DNA of 64,000 nt. Source: Bacillota bacterium (GTDB lineage: Bacteria; Bacillota; Bacilli; Alicyclobacillales; SLC66). The DNA is taken from the NCBI GenBank assembly GCA_021828865.1, contig JAJZCW010000016.1, positions 18,339-82,338 on the forward strand, written 5' to 3'. This document shows positions 16,236-25,195 of this stretch, piece after piece. The notes under the pieces are model-generated. The model was not told the origin of the DNA. It did no database searches and worked only from the letters and a program-made list of their open reading frames with translations. The position numbers and the translations under genes were made by a program. Position 1 is the stretch's first letter. The number at the start of each line of letters is the position of its first letter.

Positions 16236-16267
16236 AGCACCTCCCCAACCCGGGGCGGTGCTTTTTT
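16236..16267 (+). terminator. Terminator after the cold-shock gene
   Basis: AGCACC and GGTGCT arms with an inner CCCC/GGGG pairing, followed by TTTTTT. Confidence 0.85.
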
Positions 16268-16342
16268 GTTGCATCCTTCTTCAGCATTTTTTGAGATTAC
16301 TTGTTTATCATGATGGTGAATCTAGAGAGAGAAGTGAAAACC

Positions 16343-18019
16343 ATGAAATTACGGGGCACGTTGCCGACATTAATGGGACTGACCATTTTGCCGCTACTAT
16401 TTGAACTGCCTGGTTCCTCCATTGCTTCAGTTCCCGCCATGGCAGCTCAGGCAAATTACCTCAAGACTCCGTCTAAATCAACCAGCATTAAAAATGATGA
16501 TGAAACCAAAGGCAATTTTGCCGCTTGGGCATTGTACGCTTTTTCTATTCCAGTTAGTCATCAACACCCATTGCCAGAGAAACGTTATCAGGATGTGAAC
16601 AACGCCCAGCGCTATGTGTTTGGCCAGGCGGTAACACTGGGACTTGTCTCCCCATCAGGCAATCACTTGTTTGGTACGAATCAAAAATTGACCAAAGTGA
16701 TGGTCGCAGATGGATTGGTTCATTTGCTTCACATCAAAACGAACGGGGCAACGCCCTATCATTTTGCCCTGCAAAACGGCTGGTTTTCCGGCATCACATC
16801 AGGAACTGTCCTCACTCGTAATGATATGTCAATTTTGTATACGAAGGTCAAACAATTCCTTAATAATCAGCATAATACGACTCACAACACCGGTACCTCC
16901 GGTCACCAATCAAGTGGCAGCTCGGTGGCAGGGGATAACAGTTCGACCGGGACTTCCTCTACAAGCAGCAGCACGGCAGGCTCTACGAGTTCCACCGTCT
17001 CGGCGTTTCAAATCCCTACGATCCCAGCGAGTGGCGAATTGAATCTGGTCAACACCCCTTCAACGGCATCGATCATTGCCAATCCGTCACTTAGCGTGGC
17101 CACTGCCTTACCACCTACTCCGGGGCAAAAAGATCCGGTCATGTTAAATTCGGTCATTTATAGCCAGAACAGCCCCAACATCGTGGTGACAGGTCAGGAA
17201 AAACTAACTGGAGGCCAATTTTATTCTGAAGTGTGGCTACAGGTCAACGAACTGGGGACCAGCTCAGGCACCCAAACGAATCAATGGCAATACCCGATTA
17301 ACGTGAACCCAAATGGGACTTTTTCCTATGCACTTCACATTCCGTTCATGGCAGATACTTATGAAATTCAGGTGGCGCCTCCGCTGACCACGGCACAAAC
17401 CAGCTTAAACTATACGTTTGATACGAACGAGCAATCGGTATCAACCCCATTTACATTAAAATACAGTGGTCAGGATACCAATCAACAATTGGGCCTACTC
17501 ACGTCCGTCTGGGCAAATTACACGGATCCCTCCATTCAGGCGCTAGCACAGAAGATCACCACGGGATTGACGTCACCACTAGCTGAAGCACAGGCCGTTT
17601 ACAACTGGGAAGCACAGCATATCGGTTATAATGGTAAGCTCCTTGCCAACAATGGTTATGGCTGGAGCACCACGGAAGAAACGCTGACAAGCAAAGTTGG
17701 TATCTGCGTGGATTATGCCAATGTGGCGGATGCTTTCTTGCGATCGCTTGGCATCCCTACGCAAATGGTAGTTGGCTATGCCAGTGATTCAGCCGTTCAG
17801 GAAGTGGACAACGGCAATAACGGCCATGCCTGGAACCGTTCTTGGGTTAATGGCAAATGGATGTATTTTGACCCCACCTGGTCACGGCTGTACTTCCTGA
17901 GTTCTGCAAACGCCTTGCCTGGACCACATGACCTATGGGTATTTCAACCACAATGGTTCAATCCACCTACAAAAGTGTTCAACCAAACCCATCATTCCAT
18001 CGGCATTCAGTATCAATAA
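16343..18019 (+). CDS. Secreted transglutaminase-like protein
   Basis: About 558 residues from the ATG at 16343; the frame is open from 16301 but that start has no signal-like N-terminus of its own. A signal peptide (about 1-35, ending SVPAMAAQA) is followed by a region resembling S-layer homology repeats (residues 45-165), a serine/threonine-rich linker, a beta-rich domain, and a transglutaminase-like core at the C-terminus. The core has the probable triad: cysteine in KVGICVDYAN, histidine in GHAWNRSW, and aspartate in YFDPTW. The SLH-like region would tie it to the cell wall. Substrates are unknown; peptide crosslinking or proteolysis are both seen in the family. Confidence 0.8.
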   Translation: MKLRGTLPTLMGLTILPLLFELPGSSIASVPAMAAQANYLKTPSKSTSIKNDDETKGNFAAWALYAFSIPVSHQHPLPEKRYQDVNNAQRYVFGQAVTLGLVSPSGNHLFGTNQKLTKVMVADGLVHLLHIKTNGATPYHFALQNGWFSGITSGTVLTRNDMSILYTKVKQFLNNQHNTTHNTGTSGHQSSGSSVAGDNSSTGTSSTSSSTAGSTSSTVSAFQIPTIPASGELNLVNTPSTASIIANPSLSVATALPPTPGQKDPVMLNSVIYSQNSPNIVVTGQEKLTGGQFYSEVWLQVNELGTSSGTQTNQWQYPINVNPNGTFSYALHIPFMADTYEIQVAPPLTTAQTSLNYTFDTNEQSVSTPFTLKYSGQDTNQQLGLLTSVWANYTDPSIQALAQKITTGLTSPLAEAQAVYNWEAQHIGYNGKLLANNGYGWSTTEETLTSKVGICVDYANVADAFLRSLGIPTQMVVGYASDSAVQEVDNGNNGHAWNRSWVNGKWMYFDPTWSRLYFLSSANALPGPHDLWVFQPQWFNPPTKVFNQTHHSIGIQYQ

Positions 18020-18034
18020 TTTAGAGACAAGAAA

Positions 18035-18071
18035 ACCAATCCTCATCTGGCGGCTGTCAGTGAGGATTGGT
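18035..18071. terminator. Hairpin between convergent genes
   Basis: ACCAATCCTCA (18035-18045) pairs with TGAGGATTGGT (18061-18071), 11 bp. On the minus strand TTTTCTTG follows; on the plus strand the T run is weak. It overlaps the end of the minus-strand GTPase gene. Confidence 0.65.
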
Positions 18072-19163
18072 GTTTGTATATCGATAGGTAGGTTCAGGCG
18101 GCGCAGGCCGAAAACACTCATAATGCGTAAGATGGAAGTCGAGTTTCCACTCCGAATTGACAGTGGACAGCGCCGTTCTCACCGCCTCATCGAGCCGCTC
18201 CGGAGAAGTTTCCACCCGCAAATTTAGCACCAGGCGAATGGCCAACGCCTCTTGCTTTCCCTCCACTAAAAAGACAGGATCAGATCCTGTCGCATCAATA
18301 CTGGCTTTTGTGAAACCGTCATCGTGTTCGACCATCACTTTGAGATGAGCAACAGCCATTTTTTCCAAAATAAAATGTACTTCCAGTTCGTTCATGAACA
18401 CGGCCAGCCATTGTTTGATAGGGAACGCCGAAAAGGAGATAGCCTCCCCGCGAAGGTTCAACCACGCAAGTGCCGCTTCCCCCGCCGCATATGTACCGTA
18501 ATCCAGATCTATAAGATGGTTCCCGCTGATGTTGGAAGTCATCCACACCTGAATCAACTGCTCCATGCGGTCACCGCGCGCAGCAGAAATCGGTTGAATC
18601 AGCGCGTCCGGATAGCGGTTCGTTAGCATCGTAATCATGGTCTCCATCGCTGTGGAAGTATACTGATCAATCTTGTTGATCACGATAATATCTGCTTCTT
18701 CTATTTGTTTTTCAAAAATATAGTGGACAACTTCAGAAAATAGCAGTGAAGAGCCTGATGAGAAGCTAGCCTTCAACCGGTTGGGATCGACAAGAGTAGT
18801 GAGCGGTGCCATTTCAAAGTCATCCTGATAGAAGTGCTTTAAAGGCTGGATGACGGTGGCCGAAAGATCCGTACAACTTCCGACCGCTTCCGCAATAATG
18901 ACATCTGGGTGTTGCATTTCGCGAAGGGTAAGAAGTGTAGTAAGAAGATCGTCAAACCGGCAACAAAAACACCCCCCCGCGACCTCTTCCGTCAATAACC
19001 CGCTATTGCGGCCAAGTGTGGTATCGATGAGTGAACTCCCTTGATCGTTGGTGACCACCGCCACTTTTTTTCCCTCTGCCTCAAGAATTTTAGCGGCACG
19101 AATCATGGTCGTGGTCTTTCCGGCGCCAAGAAATCCGCTGAGCAAAATGACCCTCGTTCTCAC
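18057..19163 (-). CDS. COG0523 (CobW-type) GTPase
   Basis: 368 residues. It has the G3E GTPase P-loop GFLGAGKTTT, the metal-binding GGCFCC motif (CxCC), the switch VTNDQG, INKID (base recognition), and a CobW C-terminal domain. COG0523 proteins act as metal chaperones for zinc, cobalt, nickel or iron centres. The target here is not clear, and no metalloenzyme lies next to it. GTG at 19163 is chosen for GGGAGG seven bases upstream. It is 27 bases upstream of the next gene's stop-side neighbour but reads the same way as the GGDEF-EAL gene behind it. Confidence 0.88.
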   Translation of the reverse strand: MRTRVILLSGFLGAGKTTTMIRAAKILEAEGKKVAVVTNDQGSSLIDTTLGRNSGLLTEEVAGGCFCCRFDDLLTTLLTLREMQHPDVIIAEAVGSCTDLSATVIQPLKHFYQDDFEMAPLTTLVDPNRLKASFSSGSSLLFSEVVHYIFEKQIEEADIIVINKIDQYTSTAMETMITMLTNRYPDALIQPISAARGDRMEQLIQVWMTSNISGNHLIDLDYGTYAAGEAALAWLNLRGEAISFSAFPIKQWLAVFMNELEVHFILEKMAVAHLKVMVEHDDGFTKASIDATGSDPVFLVEGKQEALAIRLVLNLRVETSPERLDEAVRTALSTVNSEWKLDFHLTHYECFRPAPPEPTYRYTNTNPH

Positions 19164-19190
19164 ATTGATCCCTCCCAAACGAACAGCCCT

Positions 19191-21383
19191 TTATTTCAGC
19201 ATGCGAACATGCGGATTCACCATGGGGCGCAAGGAAGCAAAGAATGTTTCGGCAGGTATCGGTTGGCTAAAATAGAACCCCTGGAAATTTTGACACCCAT
19301 TTTGAATTAAAAATTCCAGCTGTTCACTTGTTTCAACACCTTCTGCCACCACTTGAAGATGCAGCTGAAACGCCATACTCAAGAGTGAGGAGAGGATGAT
19401 TTGACTGCTTTCGTTTTGTCCCATACTGCGTATGAACGATTGGTCGATCTTGAGCTCGTCCAAATTTAGGTCTTTTAAGTACGCGAGCGAGGAGTACCCT
19501 GTGCCAAAATCATCGAGGGATATTTGCAGTCCCAGTTCATGCAAGCATTCCAATTTGGCAATGGCCTCTTCGGGATGATCAATCAAAATGCCTTCCGTCA
19601 CTTCCAGTGTCAATCGTCGCGGATTGACATTTGTATCCTTGATGATCTGCGTGATGTGTTCCACTAGCCCATCATCATGGAATTGAAGCGGGCTCAAATT
19701 AATGGAAAGGGGAATAGGGATATCAAGCGCCTCCAAGCGCTTGGCAAGGACACACACTTCTCGGAAAACCCAGTACCCCATCGGGATGATCAGCCCATTA
19801 TTCTCTGCCACAGGAATGAATTCCATAGGAGAAATAAACCCTCGATCAGCATGCAACCAACGCATCAACGCTTCGGCGCCGATGATGTTTCCATTCTCTG
19901 TGCATTTCGGCTGCAAAAACACATGAAACTCTTGGCGATCCATGGCATAAAGTAATTCGTGTTCCATATCAAAAAGCTGGTCTTCTTCCACAAGCGCCCA
20001 ATACCCGACTGTTTGCTTGCCCACTTTCACAGCGGATATTTCATCGTGAGACATCCACACTTCGCCATTAGGCCGTTTATTAATAAACGTGCCATTCCAC
20101 CAATCCAATTTCTGAAGCGTTTCCTTCATTTCCGGATACTTCATCTGGTTCAGGTGCAGAGGGGACGCAAGCATTTTGGGGGATTTCCCCAGCAATTTTT
20201 CACGGGAGTACCCGCTCATTTTTTCAAATACTGGATTGACGTCGAGAATTTGATGTTTCAAGTTGGTAAGAATAAATCCCTTGGTCGAATGCTCCATCAA
20301 GTAGCGGAGACTGTCAGAAACCCACTTCAAATGGGACTCTGAAGTCACTTCTACTCGGCCCTTGCTATTTTTTTCCGCGTCCACGTACCAACCAATCCGA
20401 TTTTTCCCTGTTCGCTTAATCTGCAGCAGCGCGTTGTCCGCCTTGGACAATAGTTCGTCATTGATCACCCCACAAGCCAAACCCATGCTCGCCTGAATGG
20501 ATAGGGTTTCCCGCCCGACAAATGGATCTTTGGTGATTTCTTCATGGATCTGCTCAATTAGCGGTGCTGCCTGCTCTTTCATCGTGGCGTCAGGCAACAA
20601 AATGATAAACTCGTCTCCCCCCCAACGAAACACTTCTACTCCGACGAGCCGTCGAAGGCGTCTGCCCACTTCTTCAAGGATTTGATCCCCCACTTGGTGA
20701 CCAAACGTATCATTGGCAAATTTGAAGTCATCCAAATCGATCAGCACCATGGTGCCCATTACATCGGTATGATCCTGCATCCAGTCATTGAAGCTGATTC
20801 GGTTCATTAGATGGGTCAACGGATCGTGGCCGCGCTCATAAATGACGGTCAGACGCCGTGCACTCTCTTTCGTATAAAGGTAAAGGAGAACGGTCAATGT
20901 CAAAAGGTAGATCAGATCATTGAATGGCACACCGGTATGATGGATAGCAATTGTAACCACAATCCATACCACAATGACGAGAAGTGCCCAGAGAGGGCTT
21001 TTTTTGATAAAATACAACCCTAATGCCACCAACTGCGCAACGAAAATCGCCCAGAAATGATCCCCCTGAGCATGCCAAATGGGTACAGAAAAAAACATAA
21101 CGAGCTGAATCAGGATGGAAACCATACTGCTCCAGATTTCCCATCTCCTCGTCTTGACAATGATCATATAAATGATTGAAATTACCCCATATGCCAAGAT
21201 ATTCAATGGATGTAAGTAAATTTGAATGAGCGTGATCCAAAATACAGGGATGATCGCTCCGATCACGGACCAGATCGATTCAGGAATGAACTTGAATTCT
21301 CTAATTCTTCGCATTCCTTCGATGGTTTCCCAGAATCCGGCCGTACCGACAGCCACCCACAATATAAAGATGAATTCTATCAA
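19191..21383 (-). CDS. Membrane GGDEF-PAS-EAL c-di-GMP enzyme
   Basis: 730 residues. About six membrane segments (1-185), then GGDEF (about 200-350, active loop WGGDEF), a PAS domain (about 365-465), and EAL (about 470-725). EAL has the catalytic set: GAEALMRW, SINLSP, LEVTEG, DDFGTGYSS, KIDQSFI and AEGVET. Both domains look intact, so it could make and break c-di-GMP. No RxxD inhibition site precedes GGDEF. PAS usually lies before GGDEF; here it sits between the two catalytic domains. The TTG start has GGAGGT nine bases upstream. It is followed by the COG0523 GTPase gene after 27 bases. Confidence 0.92.
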   Translation of the reverse strand: MIEFIFILWVAVGTAGFWETIEGMRRIREFKFIPESIWSVIGAIIPVFWITLIQIYLHPLNILAYGVISIIYMIIVKTRRWEIWSSMVSILIQLVMFFSVPIWHAQGDHFWAIFVAQLVALGLYFIKKSPLWALLVIVVWIVVTIAIHHTGVPFNDLIYLLTLTVLLYLYTKESARRLTVIYERGHDPLTHLMNRISFNDWMQDHTDVMGTMVLIDLDDFKFANDTFGHQVGDQILEEVGRRLRRLVGVEVFRWGGDEFIILLPDATMKEQAAPLIEQIHEEITKDPFVGRETLSIQASMGLACGVINDELLSKADNALLQIKRTGKNRIGWYVDAEKNSKGRVEVTSESHLKWVSDSLRYLMEHSTKGFILTNLKHQILDVNPVFEKMSGYSREKLLGKSPKMLASPLHLNQMKYPEMKETLQKLDWWNGTFINKRPNGEVWMSHDEISAVKVGKQTVGYWALVEEDQLFDMEHELLYAMDRQEFHVFLQPKCTENGNIIGAEALMRWLHADRGFISPMEFIPVAENNGLIIPMGYWVFREVCVLAKRLEALDIPIPLSINLSPLQFHDDGLVEHITQIIKDTNVNPRRLTLEVTEGILIDHPEEAIAKLECLHELGLQISLDDFGTGYSSLAYLKDLNLDELKIDQSFIRSMGQNESSQIILSSLLSMAFQLHLQVVAEGVETSEQLEFLIQNGCQNFQGFYFSQPIPAETFFASLRPMVNPHVRMLK

Positions 21384-21510
21384 TGAGCGCTTACCTCCAA
21401 GATTCTATCAACGACATCAGCAAAAATGGCACGATTTATTATAGAAAAATTATACTAGATTTAACCTTAAAGTATAGGACTATTCACTATCAATTTTGTA
21501 GCAAATAAAA

Positions 21511-21546
21511 AAACCTCACCTCATTAATAATAATGAAGTAAGGTTT
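21511..21546 (-). terminator. Terminator after the CheX-like gene
   Basis: Arms at 21511-21526 and 21531-21546 pair over about 16 bp with two G-T pairs. On the minus strand a run of seven T follows (21513-21507). Confidence 0.75.
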
Positions 21547-21594
21547 CCTGCTAGTTTGAATGGCATGTACCAACAGAGAGCCATGGAAAATTTA

Positions 21595-22047
21595 CTAATT
21601 TTCTTCCATCGCGAGCACGAGCTGGCCATGTGCGCCATTGATAGTAAACGGGACACTGAGTGCCGTTGTAAATCCGCCAAGCTTGACTTTCCCCTGCATC
21701 GTGGTCGGCGGCGTGATATCGATTTTAACCGCATGGTCATACATTTTCGTTGCCGTATGGCCTGCGACAGAGTTACCAAATTCGCCAACGAACGACTCCA
21801 GCATATCTCCGCCTAATTCCACACCATACATCGTCTGTCCTGCCTGCGCAAAAATAGCGGAATCCCCCAAGATAAACAACCGTCCGCGAAGATCCCCAAT
21901 GATACCAATGAGAACCCCATAGTCGGTTTGTAGAAGCGGCGCGCTCATGATCTGAGGCTTTTCGGCTTGAATCTGAATCAATTCATGAATGCTGCTCAAG
22001 GCGGCATTCAATAAATTGGTGATATTCCCTGTTTGCTGATTACTCAT
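21595..22047 (-). CDS. CheX/CheC-like protein
   Basis: 150 residues. The pattern GVLIGIIGDLRGRLFILGD, the helix FVGEFGNSVAGHTATKMYD (E..N..aG), and DITPPTTMQGK match the CheC-CheX-FliY phosphatase fold, which dephosphorylates CheY. The start at 22047 follows AAGGAG nine bases upstream. It directly follows a GGDEF protein gene on the same strand, with a 33-base gap, so it may act in a c-di-GMP pathway rather than with a chemotaxis operon; no other che or flagellar genes lie near it. A CheX-like domain protein without phosphatase activity is also possible. Confidence 0.72.
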   Translation of the reverse strand: MSNQQTGNITNLLNAALSSIHELIQIQAEKPQIMSAPLLQTDYGVLIGIIGDLRGRLFILGDSAIFAQAGQTMYGVELGGDMLESFVGEFGNSVAGHTATKMYDHAVKIDITPPTTMQGKVKLGGFTTALSVPFTINGAHGQLVLAMEEN

Positions 22048-22080
22048 ATTCTTCATCTCCTTATATAGGGTCTCATCCAT

Positions 22081-23403
22081 TTATTCGAATAAAAGTGGTA
22101 TTGGTGATTGGTTTTCACCATAAATGAGCATGCCTTTACCAAGCTGCTTCCCATAGTATAGTCGCTGATCTGCGAGACGATAGGCCTCCTGATAGTTTTT
22201 TGCTTCACTAGGTATCTCCACGAGCCCCATCGTCATCCCAAGGCTATAGTCGTGAAGAGGACTCTGTCTCCACCAGGCACCTTGTTGAACTTTGGTTTGC
22301 AAAAAACTCATCCCGTTCGTCTCGTGAAGCACCAACACAAATTCGTCTCCACCTAGCCGAGCTACCCAATCCCCTTTGCGCAGCGTCCTTCTCGCATAGC
22401 GCGCGATGGCCTTCAGCGCTGCATCCCCTTTTTGATGACCGCTAAGGTCATTGAGTTGCTTAAAGTGATCTAAGTCAAACAATATAAAAACAGCAGGCAC
22501 CGGATGCCTTGTCGCAAAATAATTTTCCATGTGCTCTTCCAGCGCACGTCGATTCCATACCTCTGTCAACGGATCTATAAAGGTTAGCTGTTGAAGAAAT
22601 GCTCGCTGTTCGACAATTTCCCTCACTAGGTGATAATAATCAATCACCACACTCATCAGCGGGTGGACTGGTTGCCCTTTCTCACGAAGTAAGTAGAGTA
22701 TTTCACGACGCGCATTTAATTGCAATTCGTAACGATCCATTTCCCATTCTTGCCCCATGAGGGAAACTTCCTGATCCACTTCTGCTGCATGGTGTTGGTT
22801 TTTTGCGTCATGCTGTAACCATTCTATTTCCTGACTGGAAATAATACCCTGACCAAAGTGTTCGTGCATGATGAGTTCTGCATTGGTCTCCACCATGACA
22901 AAGCCTTCTTTAACTTCAAACAATTGCAAGAAAATATCACGAAACTGGCGCCAAAGTTGATCAGGGTCCACCACACCAAACACATCCCGCGCCACGCGCA
23001 AGAGCCAGTTCAAAATGTCTCGTTCCTCTTGTAAAATGGTCAACCGATCCATTTCATCTGATGGAATGATCATGGAGAGGACACCAAAAAATTGTTGTCC
23101 CTTCGTAAATAGAGAAAAGGCACCAATGAGATAAGGAAATCCAAAACGCGAAGTCTCTACCTTTTGAAAGGTACTATCTTGCCGTTTCCAAGCCTGATAG
23201 GCAACTGATTGCTGTACGATAGGATCATCCACGGTCAACCCTTCGACGACAGGAAAGTTAAGCCGTCGACTGTTTTTTACAAAACGTACCACACCGTTTC
23301 GATCGATATAGGTAATCAATAGATCATCAGGTAAATCAGTTGCCAACCGCATTAATTCCATCACACTGGAGGGGATTTCATCAACCACATCACTGGTTGG
23401 CAT
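22081..23403 (-). CDS. Cytoplasmic diguanylate cyclase with N-terminal sensor domain
   Basis: 440 residues, no membrane segment. Residues 25-115 form a sensor domain (ITYIDRNGVVRFVKNSRRLNF ... GFPYLIGAFSLF). A GAF-like region follows, then GGDEF (about 275-440) with DLDHFKQLNDLSGHQ and LGGDEF. RKGD, five residues before GGDEF, is a complete RxxD inhibition site. It probably makes c-di-GMP. The sensor domain resembles that of the hemerythrin chemoreceptor at 55913. It is co-directional with the CheX-like gene and probably in one operon with it. Confidence 0.87.
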   Translation of the reverse strand: MPTSDVVDEIPSSVMELMRLATDLPDDLLITYIDRNGVVRFVKNSRRLNFPVVEGLTVDDPIVQQSVAYQAWKRQDSTFQKVETSRFGFPYLIGAFSLFTKGQQFFGVLSMIIPSDEMDRLTILQEERDILNWLLRVARDVFGVVDPDQLWRQFRDIFLQLFEVKEGFVMVETNAELIMHEHFGQGIISSQEIEWLQHDAKNQHHAAEVDQEVSLMGQEWEMDRYELQLNARREILYLLREKGQPVHPLMSVVIDYYHLVREIVEQRAFLQQLTFIDPLTEVWNRRALEEHMENYFATRHPVPAVFILFDLDHFKQLNDLSGHQKGDAALKAIARYARRTLRKGDWVARLGGDEFVLVLHETNGMSFLQTKVQQGAWWRQSPLHDYSLGMTMGLVEIPSEAKNYQEAYRLADQRLYYGKQLGKGMLIYGENQSPIPLLFE

Positions 23404-23471
23404 TGTGTCACTTCCCTTCCATATACCAAAAATCTACTTACTATAACAGGATATACACTTGCCCATCCTAC

Positions 23472-23477
23472 TGTCAA
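23472..23477 (-). promoter_or_regulatory. Possible -35 box for the GGDEF-CheX pair
   Basis: TTGACA on the minus strand, with TATATC 16 bases downstream (around 23450). Weak -10, so low confidence. Confidence 0.35.
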
Positions 23478-23630
23478 AAGAAAGTTACAATTATTCGATG
23501 ATAATTTTGACGAATCTTCTACGAAATAAAGTATTTTTTTAGAATAAATTTTTAATTACACGATTTATAATAAAATGATAGAAGAAAAAGCGAACGGATT
23601 GAACTTCATTTTTCTTCAGGAGGGCTCGGA

Positions 23631-24038
23631 ATGTGGAAAGAGAGTTATCGGATTGGTGTGGAAAAAATCGACGCGCAGCATCATGCGCTTTTTCATCATG
23701 TCAATGATTTTTTACAGACAATTAAAGAAGAAGGGGCTTGGGAAGCAAAAATCCCCAAAGTAATGGAAACCTCCCGCTTTATGCAAAGTTATGCCATTGA
23801 ACATTTCAACGACGAAGAAGCGTTTCAACAATCCATCCTCTATGACGAATATGAAAAACACCACCAGATTCACGAGAATTTTAAGGCAGATTTGGCGAAC
23901 CTCGCTATTAAAATGGAAAAAAGTCATTTTTCAGAAGAAACAGCTAAAGAATTTGGCGGCAAGTTGATGACTTGGCTAATTTACCACGTAACCATGGAAG
24001 ATCAAAAAATCGGTGCATTTGTTGCAAAAAATAAGTGA
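23631..24038 (+). CDS. Bacteriohemerythrin
   Basis: 135 residues. It carries the di-iron ligand pattern: H in KIDAQHHALF, HF..EE, H..IH, and the late WLIYHVTMEDQ with H and D. These proteins bind oxygen reversibly and may store, carry or sense it. GGAGGG lies before the ATG. It stands 35 bases ahead of the histidine phosphatase gene. Two more hemerythrin proteins are encoded at 55-57 kb. Confidence 0.92.
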   Translation: MWKESYRIGVEKIDAQHHALFHHVNDFLQTIKEEGAWEAKIPKVMETSRFMQSYAIEHFNDEEAFQQSILYDEYEKHHQIHENFKADLANLAIKMEKSHFSEETAKEFGGKLMTWLIYHVTMEDQKIGAFVAKNK

Positions 24039-24073
24039 TTCAATCATCCTATAGGTACACTAGGAGTGATAAA

Positions 24074-24703
24074 ATGAGCCAACAGGAAGTATGGATGATT
24101 CGTCATGCACTGACGCTGGAAAACGAGCGCAACATCATGATTGGTCACACCGACCCGCCATTGTCTGAAAAAGGGGTACAAGGTGCTCACGCGCTAGCAA
24201 TACGGCTCGCCGATCAACCGGCATCACGCTTGTTTTGTAGCCCATTAGTTCGCGCAAAAACCACTGCGCAAATCATTGCTTCCACGCACCAATCCCATCT
24301 ATCGATAGAAGAGTCCCCGTTATTGCGTGAAATTCACTTTGGCGTAATCGAAGGGCTACCAAAAGACACGGCGCTTGAAAAGTACCGGGCATTGATGGAG
24401 CAGGCGCAAGATCCCACAAGTGATGATTTCGGATTTCCTAATGGCGAGTTGCGAAGCGAGGTAGTCCGAAGACTAATGGACTTTTTAACTACGTTATCTT
24501 ATGTACAAAATGAAGATCCGATTTTTGTGGTGACACATGGTGGACTCATTGGCCTTGGCATCGCTAAGGCATTTGACTTGCCGCTCGGTGCCTTTCGACA
24601 GTTTCAACCACCGCACGCGTCCGTTACCCGTTTCATGGTGGAATATGACAACCACCTTGTGCGTCACCTATTCTTGATCGGACATCACTCTTTAAGTCAC
24701 TAA
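24074..24703 (+). CDS. Histidine phosphatase superfamily protein (phosphoglycerate mutase-like)
   Basis: 209 residues. It has the N-terminal catalytic histidine, GHTDPPLSEKG, SPLVRAKTTA, REIHFGVIEG, and the second histidine in VVTHGG. Acts on a phosphate ester of unknown identity; CobC- and GpmB-like enzymes share this layout. The ATG at 24074 has AGGAG seven bases upstream. The usual RHG triplet is RHA here, an uncommon but tolerated change. The nearby bacteriohemerythrin is probably transcribed with it. Confidence 0.82.
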   Translation: MSQQEVWMIRHALTLENERNIMIGHTDPPLSEKGVQGAHALAIRLADQPASRLFCSPLVRAKTTAQIIASTHQSHLSIEESPLLREIHFGVIEGLPKDTALEKYRALMEQAQDPTSDDFGFPNGELRSEVVRRLMDFLTTLSYVQNEDPIFVVTHGGLIGLGIAKAFDLPLGAFRQFQPPHASVTRFMVEYDNHLVRHLFLIGHHSLSH

Positions 24704-24794
24704 TAATATGTTAAGCGTTTTCAAGCATAACCCCATCATCATTTTTAACTAGTACATTTTGGTTTTCTTAATGATGAATTTGGATCTGTTGCTA

Positions 24795-24812
24795 ATGTGA
24801 TTTATTTCACAT
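24795..24812. promoter_or_regulatory. CRP/FNR-family binding site
   Basis: ATGTGA-TTTATT-TCACAT is a perfect palindrome with the TGTGA-N6-TCACA layout of CRP/FNR-family sites. It lies about 60 bases before the small zinc-ribbon gene. No CRP/FNR gene lies in the window. Confidence 0.6.
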
Positions 24813-24861
24813 AATAGAGGTGTTCCCAAGTTGGTAAACCAAATGGTCAGGAGACGATCAT

Positions 24862-25056
24862 GTGATGGAATTATCCGAGTGTTGCAAAGCCCCTCTCACC
24901 AAAGAGGTAGTGGCTTACGTGGATGACGAAAGGTTTTCACCTGTTTACGAGACACAAATCGAAGTTCAGGTATGCTCGCATTGCGGCGCTATTCTATTCT
25001 CCCAAAAAGCACATCGTGAATTACACAAGGAACTTGACTTCGCGGTTACCCATTAA
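24862..25056 (+). CDS. Small zinc-ribbon protein, 64 residues
   Basis: Unrecognised in detail. The cysteine pairs CC (near residue 8) and CSHCG (near 40) suggest a zinc ribbon. AGGAG lies eight bases before the GTG at 24862, with ATG as the next codon. A CRP/FNR-type palindrome lies upstream and a terminator downstream, so it is a single-gene unit. The CxxC arrangement recalls the zinc-ribbon half of YgiT/MqsA-like proteins, but no helix-turn-helix follows. Confidence 0.65.
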   Translation: MMELSECCKAPLTKEVVAYVDDERFSPVYETQIEVQVCSHCGAILFSQKAHRELHKELDFAVTH

Positions 25057-25093
25057 CAACCAATTGCTAGCAACTAACCCTCCATTTCAATCC

Positions 25094-25119
25094 CCTCTCC
25101 CTCGTGGAGAGGTTTTTTT
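25094..25119 (+). terminator. Terminator after the zinc-ribbon gene
   Basis: CCTCTCC and GGAGAGG arms with a 5-base loop, followed by seven T. Confidence 0.85.
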
Positions 25120-25195
25120 ATGAGGTGGTTTATCCCATGGCAAAGTAACGATATACTGAAAAATAACGATTGGCGCCAGGATGGAGGCTCGTTCA

